From Aeromonas sp. RU39B (GTDB taxonomy: Bacteria > Pseudomonadota > Gammaproteobacteria > Enterobacterales > Aeromonadaceae), in NCBI RefSeq assembly GCF_900156095.1, contig NZ_FTMJ01000007.1:124001-188000 (forward strand): 64,000 nucleotides of DNA. The letters are read 5' to 3'. Below the pieces are notes generated by a model that worked only from the letters and a program-made list of their open reading frames with translations, was not told where the DNA came from and searched no databases. Positions 32,991-42,320 of the stretch are shown one piece after another (position 1 is the first letter of the stretch; every line of letters starts with the position of its first letter). A program made the translations under genes and the position numbers.

Positions 32991-34370
32991 GTGAATCACA
33001 CCGACTTTTCCCAACTGGGGTTGCCTGCCGCCCTGCAAGACAACCTCGATAGCCTCGGCTACAAGGAGATGACGCCGATTCAGGCCCAGAGCCTGCCGCT
33101 GGTGCTGGCGGGCAAGGATCTTATCGCCAAGGCCAAGACCGGTAGCGGCAAAACCGCCGCCTTTGGTCTGGGTCTGCTGGCGGCGCTGGACGTGAGCAAT
33201 CTGTCGGTGCAGGCGCTGGTGCTCTGCCCGACCCGTGAGCTGGCCGATCAGGTCGCCACCGAAATCCGCCGACTGGCGCGCAACCTGCCGAACGTCAAGC
33301 TGGTGACCCTGTGCGGCGGGGTGCCGACCGCGCCGCAATCGGCATCGCTGAGCTTTGGTGCCCACATCGCCGTGGGCACGCCGGGCCGGGTGCTCAAGCA
33401 CCTCGAGCAGGGGACGCTGCGCCTTGAGTCGCTCACCACGCTGGTGCTCGACGAGGCGGATCGCATGCTCGATATGGGCTTTGGCGAAGACATTCACAAG
33501 GTTATCCGCTTTGCCCCGCGTGATCGCCAAACCCTGCTGTTCTCGGCGACCTACCCGGAAGGGATCGCCAACATGAGCCGCGGTGTGCAGCGCAATCCGG
33601 TCGAGGTGAGCGTTGAGGCGATTCATCAGGAAAATGCCATCGCCCAGCAGCTGTTTGAAGTGGCGCCCGGGACGCGACTCGACGCGCTGGCGCGGCTGCT
33701 CAGTCACTATCAACCGGCCTCTTGCGTGGTGTTCTGCAACACCAAGCGCGCCTGCGGCGAAGTGACCGACTATCTGGCTGGTCGCGGCTTCTCGGCGTTG
33801 GCGCTCAACGGCGATCTGGAGCAGCGTGAGCGCGATCAGGTGCTGGTGCGCTTTGCCAACGGTAGTGCCGCCATTCTGGTGGCCACCGACGTGGCGGCGC
33901 GCGGGCTCGATATCAAGGAGCTGGGCGCCGTCATCAACTACGAGCTGACCTATGACCCCGAGGTGCATGTGCACCGTATCGGCCGCACCGGCCGCGCCGG
34001 TCAGCAAGGGTTGGCGCTGTCGCTCTATCAGCCCAATGAGGCGCAGCGCGTCACCCTGATTGAAGAGTATCTGGGCAGTGCCCTGCCGCAGGCGGATCTC
34101 TCGACCCTTGGCAGCGAGATCCGTCCAGTGGCGCCCGAGTTTGCCACTCTCTCCATCGGCGGTGGTCGTAAAGACAAGCTGCGTCCGGGTGATATCCTCG
34201 GTGCCTTGACTGGTGAAACCGGCCTGGCTGGCGATCAGGTGGGTAAGATCCAGGTGCAGGATCAGTTTTCGTACGTGGCGGTGCGCCGCGGCCAGGCCAA
34301 GGCCGCGCTCAAGCGCCTGAGCGATGGCAAGATCAAGGGCCGCAGTTATCGGGTGCGTATGCTCGGTTAA
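32991..34370 (+). CDS. dbpA: ATP-dependent RNA helicase DbpA
   Basis: DEAD-box helicase acting on hairpin 92 of 23S rRNA during large subunit assembly. The 459-residue protein has the Q motif, AKTGSGKT, PTRELADQ, DEAD box, SAT, RGLDI and HRIGRTGRAG motifs in order, and a C-terminal DbpA RNA-binding domain (about 385-459, GKIQVQDQFSYVAVRRG, GKIKGRSYRVRML) that gives rRNA specificity. GTG 32991 gives the family N-terminus; the frame is open 9 codons upstream through a TTG, so the start is not certain. It is a single gene with its own terminator. Confidence 0.95.
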   Translation: MNHTDFSQLGLPAALQDNLDSLGYKEMTPIQAQSLPLVLAGKDLIAKAKTGSGKTAAFGLGLLAALDVSNLSVQALVLCPTRELADQVATEIRRLARNLPNVKLVTLCGGVPTAPQSASLSFGAHIAVGTPGRVLKHLEQGTLRLESLTTLVLDEADRMLDMGFGEDIHKVIRFAPRDRQTLLFSATYPEGIANMSRGVQRNPVEVSVEAIHQENAIAQQLFEVAPGTRLDALARLLSHYQPASCVVFCNTKRACGEVTDYLAGRGFSALALNGDLEQRERDQVLVRFANGSAAILVATDVAARGLDIKELGAVINYELTYDPEVHVHRIGRTGRAGQQGLALSLYQPNEAQRVTLIEEYLGSALPQADLSTLGSEIRPVAPEFATLSIGGGRKDKLRPGDILGALTGETGLAGDQVGKIQVQDQFSYVAVRRGQAKAALKRLSDGKIKGRSYRVRMLG

Positions 34371-34389
34371 TGCTAAACGCCTTGAACAG

Positions 34390-34416
34390 ACAGCCCCGCA
34401 TGCCGGGGCTGTTTGC
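34390..34416 (+). terminator. Intrinsic terminator after dbpA
   Basis: Stem acagcccc/ggggctgt (34390-34397 with 34405-34412) followed by ttgctt. The remaining 190 bp to yjiA (34417-34605) hold nothing I can identify. Confidence 0.7.
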
Positions 34417-34605
34417 TTGGTGGGCGGAAGTGACTGCGCCACCGAGGTTGAGAAGAGGTTCATCACCAGCACGATGTCGACTCCGGATCAGACGGCGTAA
34501 GCGATCCCGACCGGTATAGTGCGAAGGGTCAGCGAGAGGCAGTAAAAGACCACCAGATACCCCACCTCTAGCACAACCCGATGACAGCCAAGGGACACCG
34601 CTGGG

Positions 34606-35613
34606 CTAGCTTACCTCACTGGCAGCGAAGCCGGCGTGCAGGCGCTCAAGCGGCAGATAACGGCCGATGATCACCAGCCGTGAGCTCGGCGGCGTCTCGC
34701 CCCAGGGCGAGCCGTAGTCAAAGCCCACCACCTTATGTACCCCTTGCACGATCAGCCGGCGCGGTTCACCGGCGATGGCCAGCACCCCTTTGTAGCGCAG
34801 CATGTCGTTGCCATGCTGGTCGATGCACTGCTCCATAAAGGCGCCGATACGCTTGAGATCCAGCTCTCCCCCTTCCAGCAGATGAGCCTGAATGGCGTCG
34901 TGCCAGGAGCGGGCCTGTCCCGACAACGGCGCAAAAACATTGCCGCTGGCGCGCACCAGGCGCACCCCGCGATTGAGGGCCAACTCGTCATTTAAGGTAA
35001 AGGCATCCAGGCCAAGCCACAGCGCTGGTGGGCAGACACCTTGCTGCACATCGAGGATCTCCGCTTTCTGGTTGATGCGGTGAATGCGGGCGATAGCGGC
35101 CTCGCGAGTGGCCTCATCAACCTGGTCACATTTACTCAGCAAGATGCGATCGGCAAATCCGAGCTGGGCTGCCGCGACCGGATGCTCGTCGAGTTGACGG
35201 GCGATGTGCTGGCAATCGGCCAGCGTGATGACAGCATCGAGGCGCAGCGCATCGCGTAGCGTCTCTTCGATAAAGAAGGTCTGAATAATGGGGCCGGGAT
35301 CGGCCAGACCGGTGGTTTCGACAATGAGCTGCTCGAAGGCGATTTCACCGCGTTCACGGCGAGCCAGCAGATCGCCGAGGGCTGCGGCAAATTCGCCGCG
35401 CACGCTGCAGCAGACGCAGCCGTTGCTAAGCTCGACCACACTGACACCTGCGCCGCCTTCGAGCAGGGCACCATCAATGTTGGCCGCGCCAAATTCATTC
35501 TCAAGGATGGCCACCGGCAGGCCTTGATGGTGGCGTAGGAAATGGTTGAGCAGCGTGGTTTTGCCGGCGCCGAGAAAACCGGTCAGCAGGGTGACCGCAA
35601 TCGCCTGAGTCAT
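34606..35613 (-). CDS. yjiA: CobW/COG0523-family GTPase YjiA
   Basis: Metal-binding P-loop GTPase of 335 residues. Walker A is GFLGAGKTT (12-20), the conserved GCVCC metal motif has Cys66, Cys68 and Cys69, and the C-terminal CobW domain (about 225-325) has LRYKGVLAIAGEPRRLIVQGVH. It may deliver zinc or another metal to a partner protein. It lies 12 bp after yjiX and behind btsT, the same cluster order as the E. coli btsT-yjiX-yjiA locus. An aggaa ribosome-binding site supports the start. Confidence 0.92.
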   Translation of the reverse strand: MTQAIAVTLLTGFLGAGKTTLLNHFLRHHQGLPVAILENEFGAANIDGALLEGGAGVSVVELSNGCVCCSVRGEFAAALGDLLARRERGEIAFEQLIVETTGLADPGPIIQTFFIEETLRDALRLDAVITLADCQHIARQLDEHPVAAAQLGFADRILLSKCDQVDEATREAAIARIHRINQKAEILDVQQGVCPPALWLGLDAFTLNDELALNRGVRLVRASGNVFAPLSGQARSWHDAIQAHLLEGGELDLKRIGAFMEQCIDQHGNDMLRYKGVLAIAGEPRRLIVQGVHKVVGFDYGSPWGETPPSSRLVIIGRYLPLERLHAGFAASEVS

Positions 35614-35625
35614 GGCTGTTCCTGT

Positions 35626-35823
35626 CTAGCAGCAGCGTCCGCCATTCTTGCCACCGTAGCGGGCATCCTGACGTTCGCGAAAAAACTCTTCGTAGCTCAT
35701 GGGGGTCTGCTCCGGGTGGGTCAGACGCATGTGCTGCACATAGTTGTCATAGTCGGGGACGCCGACCATCAGCTTGGCGGCCTGTCCCAGATATTTGCCG
35801 GCCTTGGCCAGGGCATCGAACAT
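35626..35823 (-). CDS. yjiX: YbdD/YjiX-family small protein
   Basis: 65-residue protein with [32 protein letters not shown], the conserved core of this family, which always travels with CstA/BtsT transporters. It ends in a cysteine pair, RCC. The function is not established; a role as a small transporter accessory is inferred from neighbourhood. ggagg lies 4 bases before ATG 35823. The frame extends upstream across a hairpin, but without support. Confidence 0.9.
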   Translation of the reverse strand: MFDALAKAGKYLGQAAKLMVGVPDYDNYVQHMRLTHPEQTPMSYEEFFRERQDARYGGKNGGRCC

Positions 35824-35836
35824 GGGTCCTCCGTAC

Positions 35837-35860
35837 AGGGCCCCGGCACGCCGGGGCCCT
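35837..35860 (-). other. Intercistronic hairpin between btsT and yjiX
   Basis: Perfect 10-bp stem agggccccgg/ccggggccct around a four-base loop, located 8 bp after the btsT stop and 14 bp before the yjiX start. No T-run, so more likely an mRNA-processing or stability element than a full terminator. Confidence 0.65.
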
Positions 35861-35868
35861 GGCAACGA

Positions 35869-37959
35869 TCAATGAGAGCGGGTCTGGGCCACATCACCCG
35901 GCATCGCTTGATACGGGGTCTCTCTGGCGGTGGACTCGCCACTTTGCAATGCCTTGAGCGCAGTCTTCAGCGAGAAGAGGGCCAGCACCACGACCACCAC
36001 CATAAAGAACAGGGTCAGCCCGGCATCCAGACGGTTGTTAAATACCAGCTGTGCCAGTTGCGACTCGGTGTACTGCGGCGGAACAGTGCCACTGTCTAGC
36101 ATGGTCTGGAACTTGTTGGCAATCGCCAGGAACCCGAGTTTCGGGTTGTCGCTAAACACCTTCTGCCAACCGGCGGTCATGGTGCAGATCAGCAACCAGC
36201 TGGTCGGCAGCAGCGCCACCCAGGCATAGGCATGACGCTTCATCTTGAACAGCACCACGGCGCACAGCATCAGTGCCATGCCGGCCAGCATCTGGTTGGC
36301 GATACCAAACAGCGGCCACAGGGTGTTGATACCGCCGAGCGGATCGACCACGCCCTGGTGCAGGAAGTAACCCCAGGCCAGTACACACAGACCGGTGGCA
36401 AGCAGGTTGGCCGGCAGCGACTCGGTACGCTTGAGGGATGGGGAGATCACCCCCAGCAGATCCTGCAGCATAAAGCGGGCGGCGCGGGTTCCGGCATCCA
36501 CGGCGGTAAGGATAAACAGCGCCTCGAACAGGATGGCGAAGTGATACCAGAAGGCGACATTCATCAGGCCACCGAGGGCGTCGTGCAGAATGTACGCCAT
36601 CCCGACTGCCAGGGTCGGAGCGCCGCCGGCACGGGCGATGATGGTCTGTTCACCGACTTCCGAGGCGATGCGAGTCAGGGTATCGGGAGTGATCTGAAAA
36701 CCCCAGCTACTGACCACGGTGGCAGCCGACGCCACCACATCCGCCGTTCCGGCCGGCGCCAGCACTGCCATCGGGCTGTTCATGGCAAAGTAGACGCCCG
36801 GATCGATCACGCAGGCGGCGACCAGCGCCATGATGGCGACGAAGGACTCCATCAGCATGCCGCCGTAACCGATAAAGCAGGCCTGATTTTCATTAGCCAG
36901 CATCTTGGGTGTGGTGCCGGAGGAGATCAGCGCATGGAAGCCCGACACGGCGCCACAGGCGATGGTGATAAAGAGGAAGGGGAACAGATCGCCCGCCCAC
37001 ACCGGGCCGGTGCCATCGATGAACTTGGTCAGTGACGGCATCTGCAGGGTTGGCTGGGTGATCAGAATCCCGATGGCCAGCCCGACGATGGTGCCGATTT
37101 TCAGGAAAGTCGACAGATAGTCGCGCGGCGCCAACAACAACCAGACGGGCAGCACCGAGGCGACAAAACCATAACCGACCAGCATCCAGGTCAGTTGTAC
37201 CCCGTCAAAGTCAAAATAGGGGGCCCAGGTAGGGCTCGCTGCCACCCAGCCGCCAGAGACGATGGCAAACACCAGCAAGATCAGGCCAATTACCGACACC
37301 TCGCCGATGCGACCGGGGCGGATATAACGGGTGTAGATCCCCATAAACAGGGCCAGCGGGATGGTAAAGGCGACGGTATAGGTTCCCCAAGGGCTGTGGG
37401 TCAGCGCTTTGACCACAATCATCGCCAGCACTGCCAGGATGATCACCATGATCATAAAGGTGGCAACCAGCGCAATCACGCCGGCGACAGGGCCCATCTC
37501 TGCCTTGACCAGCTCGCCGAGGGAGCGGCCATCACGGCGAGTCGAGACAAACAGCACCATAAAGTCCTGCACTGCACCGGCCAGCACCACCCCAGCCAGC
37601 AGCCAGAGCATACCGGGCAGGTAGCCCATCTGGGCTGCCAGAACAGGGCCAACCAGAGGACCGGCGCCGGCGATGGCGGCGAAGTGGTGGCCGAACAGGA
37701 CCTTCTTGTCAGTCGGCACATAGTCCAGACCGTCGTTGTAGCGCACCGCCGGGGTCATGCGGGTGGCATCGACGCCCAGTACCTTGTGGGCGATATAGAG
37801 GCCGTAGTAGCGATAGGCGATGAGATAGACACACACCGCCGCCACTACGATCCAGAGGGCATTGATCTGTTCACCGCGATTGAGAGCAATATAGCCGAGG
37901 GCGAAGGCACCGAGCAGTGCCAGCAACACCCAGCCAAGGTGTTTCCCGAGCTTGTCCAT
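35869..37959 (-). CDS. btsT: CstA/BtsT-family pyruvate or peptide transporter
   Basis: Inner-membrane carrier of 696 residues with about 16-18 hydrophobic helices. RYNDGLDYVPTDKKVLFGHHFAAIAGAGPLVGP is split across the conserved CstA N-terminal region, and ISSGTTPKMLANE is also conserved. The downstream yjiX-yjiA pair favours the BtsT (pyruvate:H+ symporter) branch, but CstA of E. coli also takes up pyruvate and has a YjiX-like partner, so the two names cannot be separated by eye. Length is between CstA (701) and BtsT (716). No BtsR/BtsS genes are in the window. Confidence 0.9.
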   Translation of the reverse strand: MDKLGKHLGWVLLALLGAFALGYIALNRGEQINALWIVVAAVCVYLIAYRYYGLYIAHKVLGVDATRMTPAVRYNDGLDYVPTDKKVLFGHHFAAIAGAGPLVGPVLAAQMGYLPGMLWLLAGVVLAGAVQDFMVLFVSTRRDGRSLGELVKAEMGPVAGVIALVATFMIMVIILAVLAMIVVKALTHSPWGTYTVAFTIPLALFMGIYTRYIRPGRIGEVSVIGLILLVFAIVSGGWVAASPTWAPYFDFDGVQLTWMLVGYGFVASVLPVWLLLAPRDYLSTFLKIGTIVGLAIGILITQPTLQMPSLTKFIDGTGPVWAGDLFPFLFITIACGAVSGFHALISSGTTPKMLANENQACFIGYGGMLMESFVAIMALVAACVIDPGVYFAMNSPMAVLAPAGTADVVASAATVVSSWGFQITPDTLTRIASEVGEQTIIARAGGAPTLAVGMAYILHDALGGLMNVAFWYHFAILFEALFILTAVDAGTRAARFMLQDLLGVISPSLKRTESLPANLLATGLCVLAWGYFLHQGVVDPLGGINTLWPLFGIANQMLAGMALMLCAVVLFKMKRHAYAWVALLPTSWLLICTMTAGWQKVFSDNPKLGFLAIANKFQTMLDSGTVPPQYTESQLAQLVFNNRLDAGLTLFFMVVVVVLALFSLKTALKALQSGESTARETPYQAMPGDVAQTRSH

Positions 37960-38323
37960 AAGTCACGTCCGTTAGTGGTTTGTTGCATATGTTAGTTATT
38001 TGCATTTTTATCTTTATAACAACCGGTTGCGAGCTTCAATCGGATTCTCAGGTTAACGGGCGTAACGGGGTGATTTCTTTCCAGAATGTCGAGGGGATCA
38101 CGAAGTAGCAAACCAAAGAAAATCCCTGAATTTACAATGGTTTTAGTTAATAGCCTTGGTGTGGCGCTGACATTGTGGTGGCCAGTGGGCGACCAATCCT
38201 ACCCGAAGAAGTGAGTCGCAAAGGGGAGGGCTGTACAGGCTGTGCAGGTGTGGGTGGCGGCAATAAAAAAACGACCCGCCGGGGCGGGTCGTAAAAAAGC
38301 GAGACAGAGTATGAACTGGGATA
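37960..38323. other. Intergenic region upstream of btsT
   Basis: 364 bp between the btsT start and the end of the cysteine-rich gene. It is AT-rich near btsT, with a promoter-like ttgaag and tataaa pair on the minus strand near 38012-38038. It ends with the terminator at 38264. I found no clear ACCA-N9-ACCA BtsR site. Confidence 0.45.
38264..38298 (-). terminator. Intrinsic terminator of the small cysteine-rich gene
   Basis: Stem acgacccgcc/ggcgggtcgt flanked by A-run and T-run, so it can work in both directions; it lies 26 bp after the minus-strand stop. Confidence 0.88.
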
Positions 38324-38608
38324 TCAGTACCAGCAGGAGGAGCCGTTGTCGGCTTGGGAGCCGCCTACGTCTTCACAACGCGGCAGACGCTTGCCGGACT
38401 TGGTCAGGTAGTGAACCTTGGGCTTGGCGCTCTTGACGACTTTCTTGCTGCTCTTGCCGATAGTGCAGAGGCCTTGAGCTTCATCAACCTGGGTGCAGCT
38501 GCTGGCTGCCAGCGTCTTGCTGTGGGCGTGGTTGATAGCAAATGCCGGGGCGGCGGTGATGGTAGAGAGCAGAGCGGCAGCAGCCAGGGCGATCATGTGC
38601 TTTTTCAC
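38324..38608 (-). CDS. Small exported four-cysteine protein
   Basis: 94-residue precursor with a clear signal peptide (VKKHMIALAAAALLSTITAAPAFA split after AFA, about residue 24). The mature part of 70 residues is basic, with a Lys-rich stretch (SSKKVVKSAKPKV) and four cysteines spaced so that two disulfides are possible (SSCTQ, GLCTIG, PRCEDV, SSCWY). Function unknown. GTG 38608 has ggaagg 7 bases before it; the frame continues upstream without support. It is a single gene with its own terminator. Confidence 0.72.
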   Translation of the reverse strand: MKKHMIALAAAALLSTITAAPAFAINHAHSKTLAASSCTQVDEAQGLCTIGKSSKKVVKSAKPKVHYLTKSGKRLPRCEDVGGSQADNGSSCWY

Positions 38609-38839
38609 GGTAAAACCTTCCAACGACAGGGAGAATACACGGGCAGTCCGAAGGAACGCCCTATCTGCCGCCATCAAAAAGCCTTATGCCGGCACAGTCA
38701 ATCGAGCCTGCCCGTGCTTTGCGACAAGTGTTGGCGTTTTATTGTCTAAGCATTAAATAACAACAAGTTATCTAAAGCTGGTTCAGTGCTGGCAGGTTTA
38801 ATTCGCGTCAGTGTTTGTCGGTATGGGCCGTTTCGTTAC

Positions 38840-39130
38840 CTAGCTTTGGCGCAGAAAATCAAACTGCTCGCAGGTCTTGGTCGGCACAAATTCGGTGATA
38901 TCGTAGCTGGCGAGGTTGTGCTGGTGGAACGGGTCCTGGGTCAGCAACTGCTCCAGTTCGGCACGGGTCATGTGGTGGGCCAGTATGATGCCACCAGTGC
39001 GCGGGACCTTACGGCCGGAGGCGAGAAACAGGCCGGCGCTGTAGCAGCGTTCCAGAAAGTCGATATGGCCGGGCAGATGGGCATCGATTTCGTGCAGCTC
39101 GCACTGATAGGTCAATGAGACCACAAACAT
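38840..39130 (-). CDS. YciI-family protein
   Basis: 96-residue protein of the YCII fold: starts MFVVSLTYQCELHEIDAHLPGHIDFLE with the conserved His/Asp pair of the family, and has GPR-like SGRKVPRTGGIILAHH and QDPFHQHNLASYDITEF. Family members are small dimeric alpha-beta barrels of mostly unknown enzymatic role. gagg lies 5 bases before ATG 39130. It is a single gene. Confidence 0.85.
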   Translation of the reverse strand: MFVVSLTYQCELHEIDAHLPGHIDFLERCYSAGLFLASGRKVPRTGGIILAHHMTRAELEQLLTQDPFHQHNLASYDITEFVPTKTCEQFDFLRQS

Positions 39131-39314
39131 GGCATCCTCACAGAGATAGCAAGAATAACGGGACGAGGTGACGACCGGGTCGTCGCAGCCTACTTTCCTC
39201 TTGTCGCTGCGAAAAGGAAAACGCTTTTATTATCCGCCCATGAGTTAATGTGCTCTGCAATGCCTTGGTGTGATGACAAAAAGATCCGTAGCAGCAGATC
39301 AGACTCAGGTTTTT

Positions 39315-40826
39315 TTAGCTGGCTGTCGCCACCTGGGCACGCCCAGCCAGTTTGGCCTGATAGAGGCCGACATCGGCCCGTTGCAGCAAGGCGCTGCTCT
39401 CTTCCCCCGGTCGCAACGTGGCCAGCCCCATGCTGAGGCTAATGTCCAGATGCTGCTGGCAGAGTTGATTGATCCGCTCGGCGATAAGCCGGGCTTCGTC
39501 GCTCAGGCAGCCCGGCAGCAGCACGATAAACTCATCCCCACCGTAGCGGCCGACTTGGTCCTGCTCGCGGCTGTGCTCTTGCAGCAGACGCGAGAGCTTG
39601 ATAAGCAGCTGATCACCCGCCTGATGGCCCTGGTTGTCGTTGATCTGCTTGAAATAATCCAGATCAAACAGCAGCAGTGAGAAGGGGTTTTTCCGCCGGT
39701 TTGCCAGGTTTATGGCCTCATCCAGATGGTGCAGGATCATGCGGCGGTTCAATAGGCCAGTCAGGCTGTCATATTCGGCGTGTTGGCGCAGGGTCTCTAT
39801 CAGTTGATGACGGCGGGTGATATCGCGCAGCAGCAGTGAGTAACCGAGCGGATGCTCGCTGTGGTTGCACAGCGGTTGCAGCTTGAGCTCGTAGTGGCGG
39901 TCCGCCAGCCACAACTGGCCGGGCTGCTTCTCTTGCTGCAACGCAGCTTCCAGTTGCGGCAGTTCGACCAATAAGGGTTGGCCGAGGGAGTGGGTGTCGA
40001 GGGTCTCGAACAGCTCATCTGCCGTACGGTTGAAATCGACGATGCGCAGGCTGTTATCCACCACCAGAACCGCTTCGGAGATCTGGTTAAACACCAGATC
40101 CCGGGCGATCGGCGCCAGCGTGGTGACGCGGTGGTGGAAGAGTCCGAAGAAATAGAGCAGGGCCGACACCATAAAACCAGCTGGACTCAAGTCCAGCTGG
40201 TAGGGGGTCGCACCAAACAGAAAGAACAGATAAGGAACCCAAGGTGCCAGCAGGCCAGCGATGATCAGCAAAACCTGGCGCCGGTGTTGTGGATGCGCCA
40301 TCCGCCAGCAATGAATGTAGATAGAGAAGGTCACAATGGCGGCCACATTGAGGTAAGCCATGTATAGGTAGTACCAGGGACCCAGGGTGAGCTGGCTGAT
40401 GGAGAGCGAACCGACCCGTAACACATCGTCGACACGCAGATTCAGGTGGTGATAGCTGTTGCTCAGTGCCACGGCCAGGGTAATAAACGATGGGGCGAGC
40501 AAAGCGAGCACCATGCCGTCAGAAGGGCGGCCATGCTGTCGATAGCTAAGTGCCATCAAAATGGCAAAGGCGGGAATAAAGGAGGCGCCGATATATTCGA
40601 TGCTGATCCAGGCATCCGCTTCCCGTGGTGTGGCACAGGCCAATTCAAAGGCATAGGCACCGGTATAAATGCCCATACTGAGCATCAACCAAGAGAGCCA
40701 ATATGCTACGGGATAGTGACGTTGACGCGCGGCGTAAAAGGCCAGCGCAAATATTAGCAGAGCGCCGCACAGGAGCAGCCAACTGACCCCACCGAGAGGG
40801 TAGCCCGGCAACACCAGTTCCATCAT
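39315..40826 (-). CDS. Membrane-bound diguanylate cyclase (7TM, PAS, GGDEF)
   Basis: Predicted producer of c-di-GMP. The 503-residue protein has about seven N-terminal membrane helices (about 10-235, resembling the histidine-kinase 7TM sensory domain), a PAS-like region (about 235-345, EAVLVVDNSLRIVDFNRTADELF) and a C-terminal GGDEF domain with GGDEF at 429-433. RxxD (REQD) sits five residues before it, the usual product-inhibition I-site. Two tandem ATGs (40826, 40823) are possible starts. It is a single gene, opposite in activity to the HD-GYP gene at 10323. Confidence 0.92.
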   Translation of the reverse strand: MMELVLPGYPLGGVSWLLLCGALLIFALAFYAARQRHYPVAYWLSWLMLSMGIYTGAYAFELACATPREADAWISIEYIGASFIPAFAILMALSYRQHGRPSDGMVLALLAPSFITLAVALSNSYHHLNLRVDDVLRVGSLSISQLTLGPWYYLYMAYLNVAAIVTFSIYIHCWRMAHPQHRRQVLLIIAGLLAPWVPYLFFLFGATPYQLDLSPAGFMVSALLYFFGLFHHRVTTLAPIARDLVFNQISEAVLVVDNSLRIVDFNRTADELFETLDTHSLGQPLLVELPQLEAALQQEKQPGQLWLADRHYELKLQPLCNHSEHPLGYSLLLRDITRRHQLIETLRQHAEYDSLTGLLNRRMILHHLDEAINLANRRKNPFSLLLFDLDYFKQINDNQGHQAGDQLLIKLSRLLQEHSREQDQVGRYGGDEFIVLLPGCLSDEARLIAERINQLCQQHLDISLSMGLATLRPGEESSALLQRADVGLYQAKLAGRAQVATAS

Positions 40827-41248
40827 GGCGACTTACATCCCTTTTACGAAAGGGCACTATTTTTTATTGTTAATGAGTGGTTGTCAAATGAATATATCAC
40901 AAAGGAATCAGAGTGATATCTAACTCGCAGTTTTATTCCATGAAGAAAATGAATCCACTTATGGATATTCTCATTAAACGTCGTAAAACAATCCTGTGAT
41001 TTTATATCCAAGGGTAAAAGTTATTTCGATGATAGTTTTGTCATTATTATGTGGCGGGTGAGCCGTTATTTCAGAATAGTTTTCGGCTGAGATATTCCAT
41101 AATTGCATCTATTCTCGGGTTTCTTTTGCGATCTTTTTGCTACGGCTAACCATTGGTGGAGTTATCCCTGCCGTTTGCAGGTGTTATCCAGCCAGCGCAC
41201 GGCCTATACTGGCCGACGTACACAACAACAAATCCACAAGGATTGAAC
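40827..41248. other. Intergenic region upstream of tpx
   Basis: 422 bp, AT-rich until about 41140, between divergent diguanylate cyclase and tpx. A promoter-like -10 tatact lies at 41205-41210, 38 bases before tpx. I see no gene, repeat or recognisable regulator site. Confidence 0.5.
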
Positions 41249-41752
41249 ATGAGCAAAACCATCACACTGCAAGGCAACCCGGTCTCGGTTGCTGGCGAAT
41301 TCCCGGTCAAGGGCGAGCAAGCTCGTCCGTTTAGCCTGGTTGGCAAGGATCTGGCCGACGTGACCCTGGCCAGCTTTGCCGGTCAGCGCAAAGTGCTGAA
41401 CATCTTCCCGAGTGTGGACACCCCGGTGTGCGCTGCGTCGGTACGCAAGTTTAACGGCGAAGCCAGCGCGCTCGCCAATACAGTGGTGCTGTGCATCTCT
41501 GCGGATCTGCCGTTTGCCCAGGCTCGTTTCTGCGGCGCCGAAGGGCTGGACAAGGTGGTGACTCTTTCCACCCTGCGTAGCGGTAATTTCATGCAGGATT
41601 ACGGTGTCGCCATCTCCTCCGGCCCGCTGGTTGGCTTGACCGCCCGTGCCATCGTGGTGCTCGATGAGCAAGACCACGTGCTGCACAGCGAACTGGTGCC
41701 GGAAGTGGCGCAGGAGCCGGATTACGCGGCCGCACTGGCAGCGCTGGTCTGA
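41249..41752 (+). CDS. tpx: Thiol peroxidase Tpx
   Basis: Atypical 2-Cys peroxiredoxin that reduces hydroperoxides with thioredoxin. The 167-residue protein has peroxidatic Cys61 in SVDTPVC and resolving Cys95 in QARFCG, plus a third Cys82, as in E. coli Tpx (168). The frame begins 32 codons upstream, but ATG 41249 with aagga 7 bases before it gives the family N-terminus [12 protein letters not shown]. In the family it is cytosolic or periplasmic; no signal peptide is visible here. It is a single gene with a strong terminator. Confidence 0.96.
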   Translation: MSKTITLQGNPVSVAGEFPVKGEQARPFSLVGKDLADVTLASFAGQRKVLNIFPSVDTPVCAASVRKFNGEASALANTVVLCISADLPFAQARFCGAEGLDKVVTLSTLRSGNFMQDYGVAISSGPLVGLTARAIVVLDEQDHVLHSELVPEVAQEPDYAAALAALV

Positions 41753-41770
41753 TCGTTGCCCGGTTAAAGC

Positions 41771-41796
41771 AAACCCGCCATTCGGCGGGTTTTTTC
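41771..41796. terminator. Intrinsic terminator after tpx
   Basis: Stem aacccgcc/ggcgggtt with loop attc and a T-run. It overlaps the stop codon of the converging gene at 41795. Confidence 0.9.
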
Positions 41797-42229
41797 ATAC
41801 CTGTTGCAGGGTGACTTCAGGGGCGTCGAGGTGGTGCATCCACTCGCGCAAAATCAGCAGTTCGGCCACAAAGGCAGGCTCCAGTGGAAAGTGGCCGGCC
41901 GCCAGCGGGTCCCCTTCCAGTTGAGCTGCCAGTTGGCCAAAGGCCCGTTCGATGTCGGCCCGTTGCAGTGCGTGGGCGCCAAGAATGGCGGCCAGCGGTT
42001 GTTGGCTGGTCAGATGCAACGAAGCGCCGTGCGGTAGGGGCGGATTTTCATACATCAGCACGTCTTCTATCTCGGCGATAGCCAGCTCCAACTCATAAGG
42101 GGTGGGCGGTGTGCGGCGCAGAGGCAGTGAGGTTGAGCCGAGCGGCAAGCTGATCTGGCGTGGCGGTTGACCCGGCAGGGTCACGTCGCACTGCTCGGGG
42201 CCAATTTGCAGGTGAATCAATGTGGGCAT
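41795..42229 (-). CDS. Conserved-looking cytosolic protein of unknown function
   Basis: 144-residue protein without signal peptide or membrane helix. It begins with a beta-strand-like segment (TLIHLQIGPEQCDVTLPG), then PPTPYELELAIAEIEDVLM, and a helical C-terminal half. I recognise no motif. ggag lies 8 bases before ATG 42229; the longer upstream frame lacks support. It diverges from the SAM hydrolase gene across the MetJ-like site, so both could share control. Confidence 0.65.
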   Translation of the reverse strand: MPTLIHLQIGPEQCDVTLPGQPPRQISLPLGSTSLPLRRTPPTPYELELAIAEIEDVLMYENPPLPHGASLHLTSQQPLAAILGAHALQRADIERAFGQLAAQLEGDPLAAGHFPLEPAFVAELLILREWMHHLDAPEVTLQQV

Positions 42230-42320
42230 GGCGTGAACTCCGTAACGGCACTCTTTTACTAATACGTCATACACTTGCCCTTGCCTACCCCACAATGGAC
42301 CCTTGAGTTTTATTTTGGTT

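Noticed and set aside
32949-34472. A 507-codon open frame opposite dbpA
   Set aside because: It mirrors dbpA, shows low-complexity composition rich in His, Arg and Gln, and has no initiation signal.
37960-38100. A BtsR binding site upstream of btsT
   Set aside because: No ACCA-N9-ACCA pair was found on either strand.
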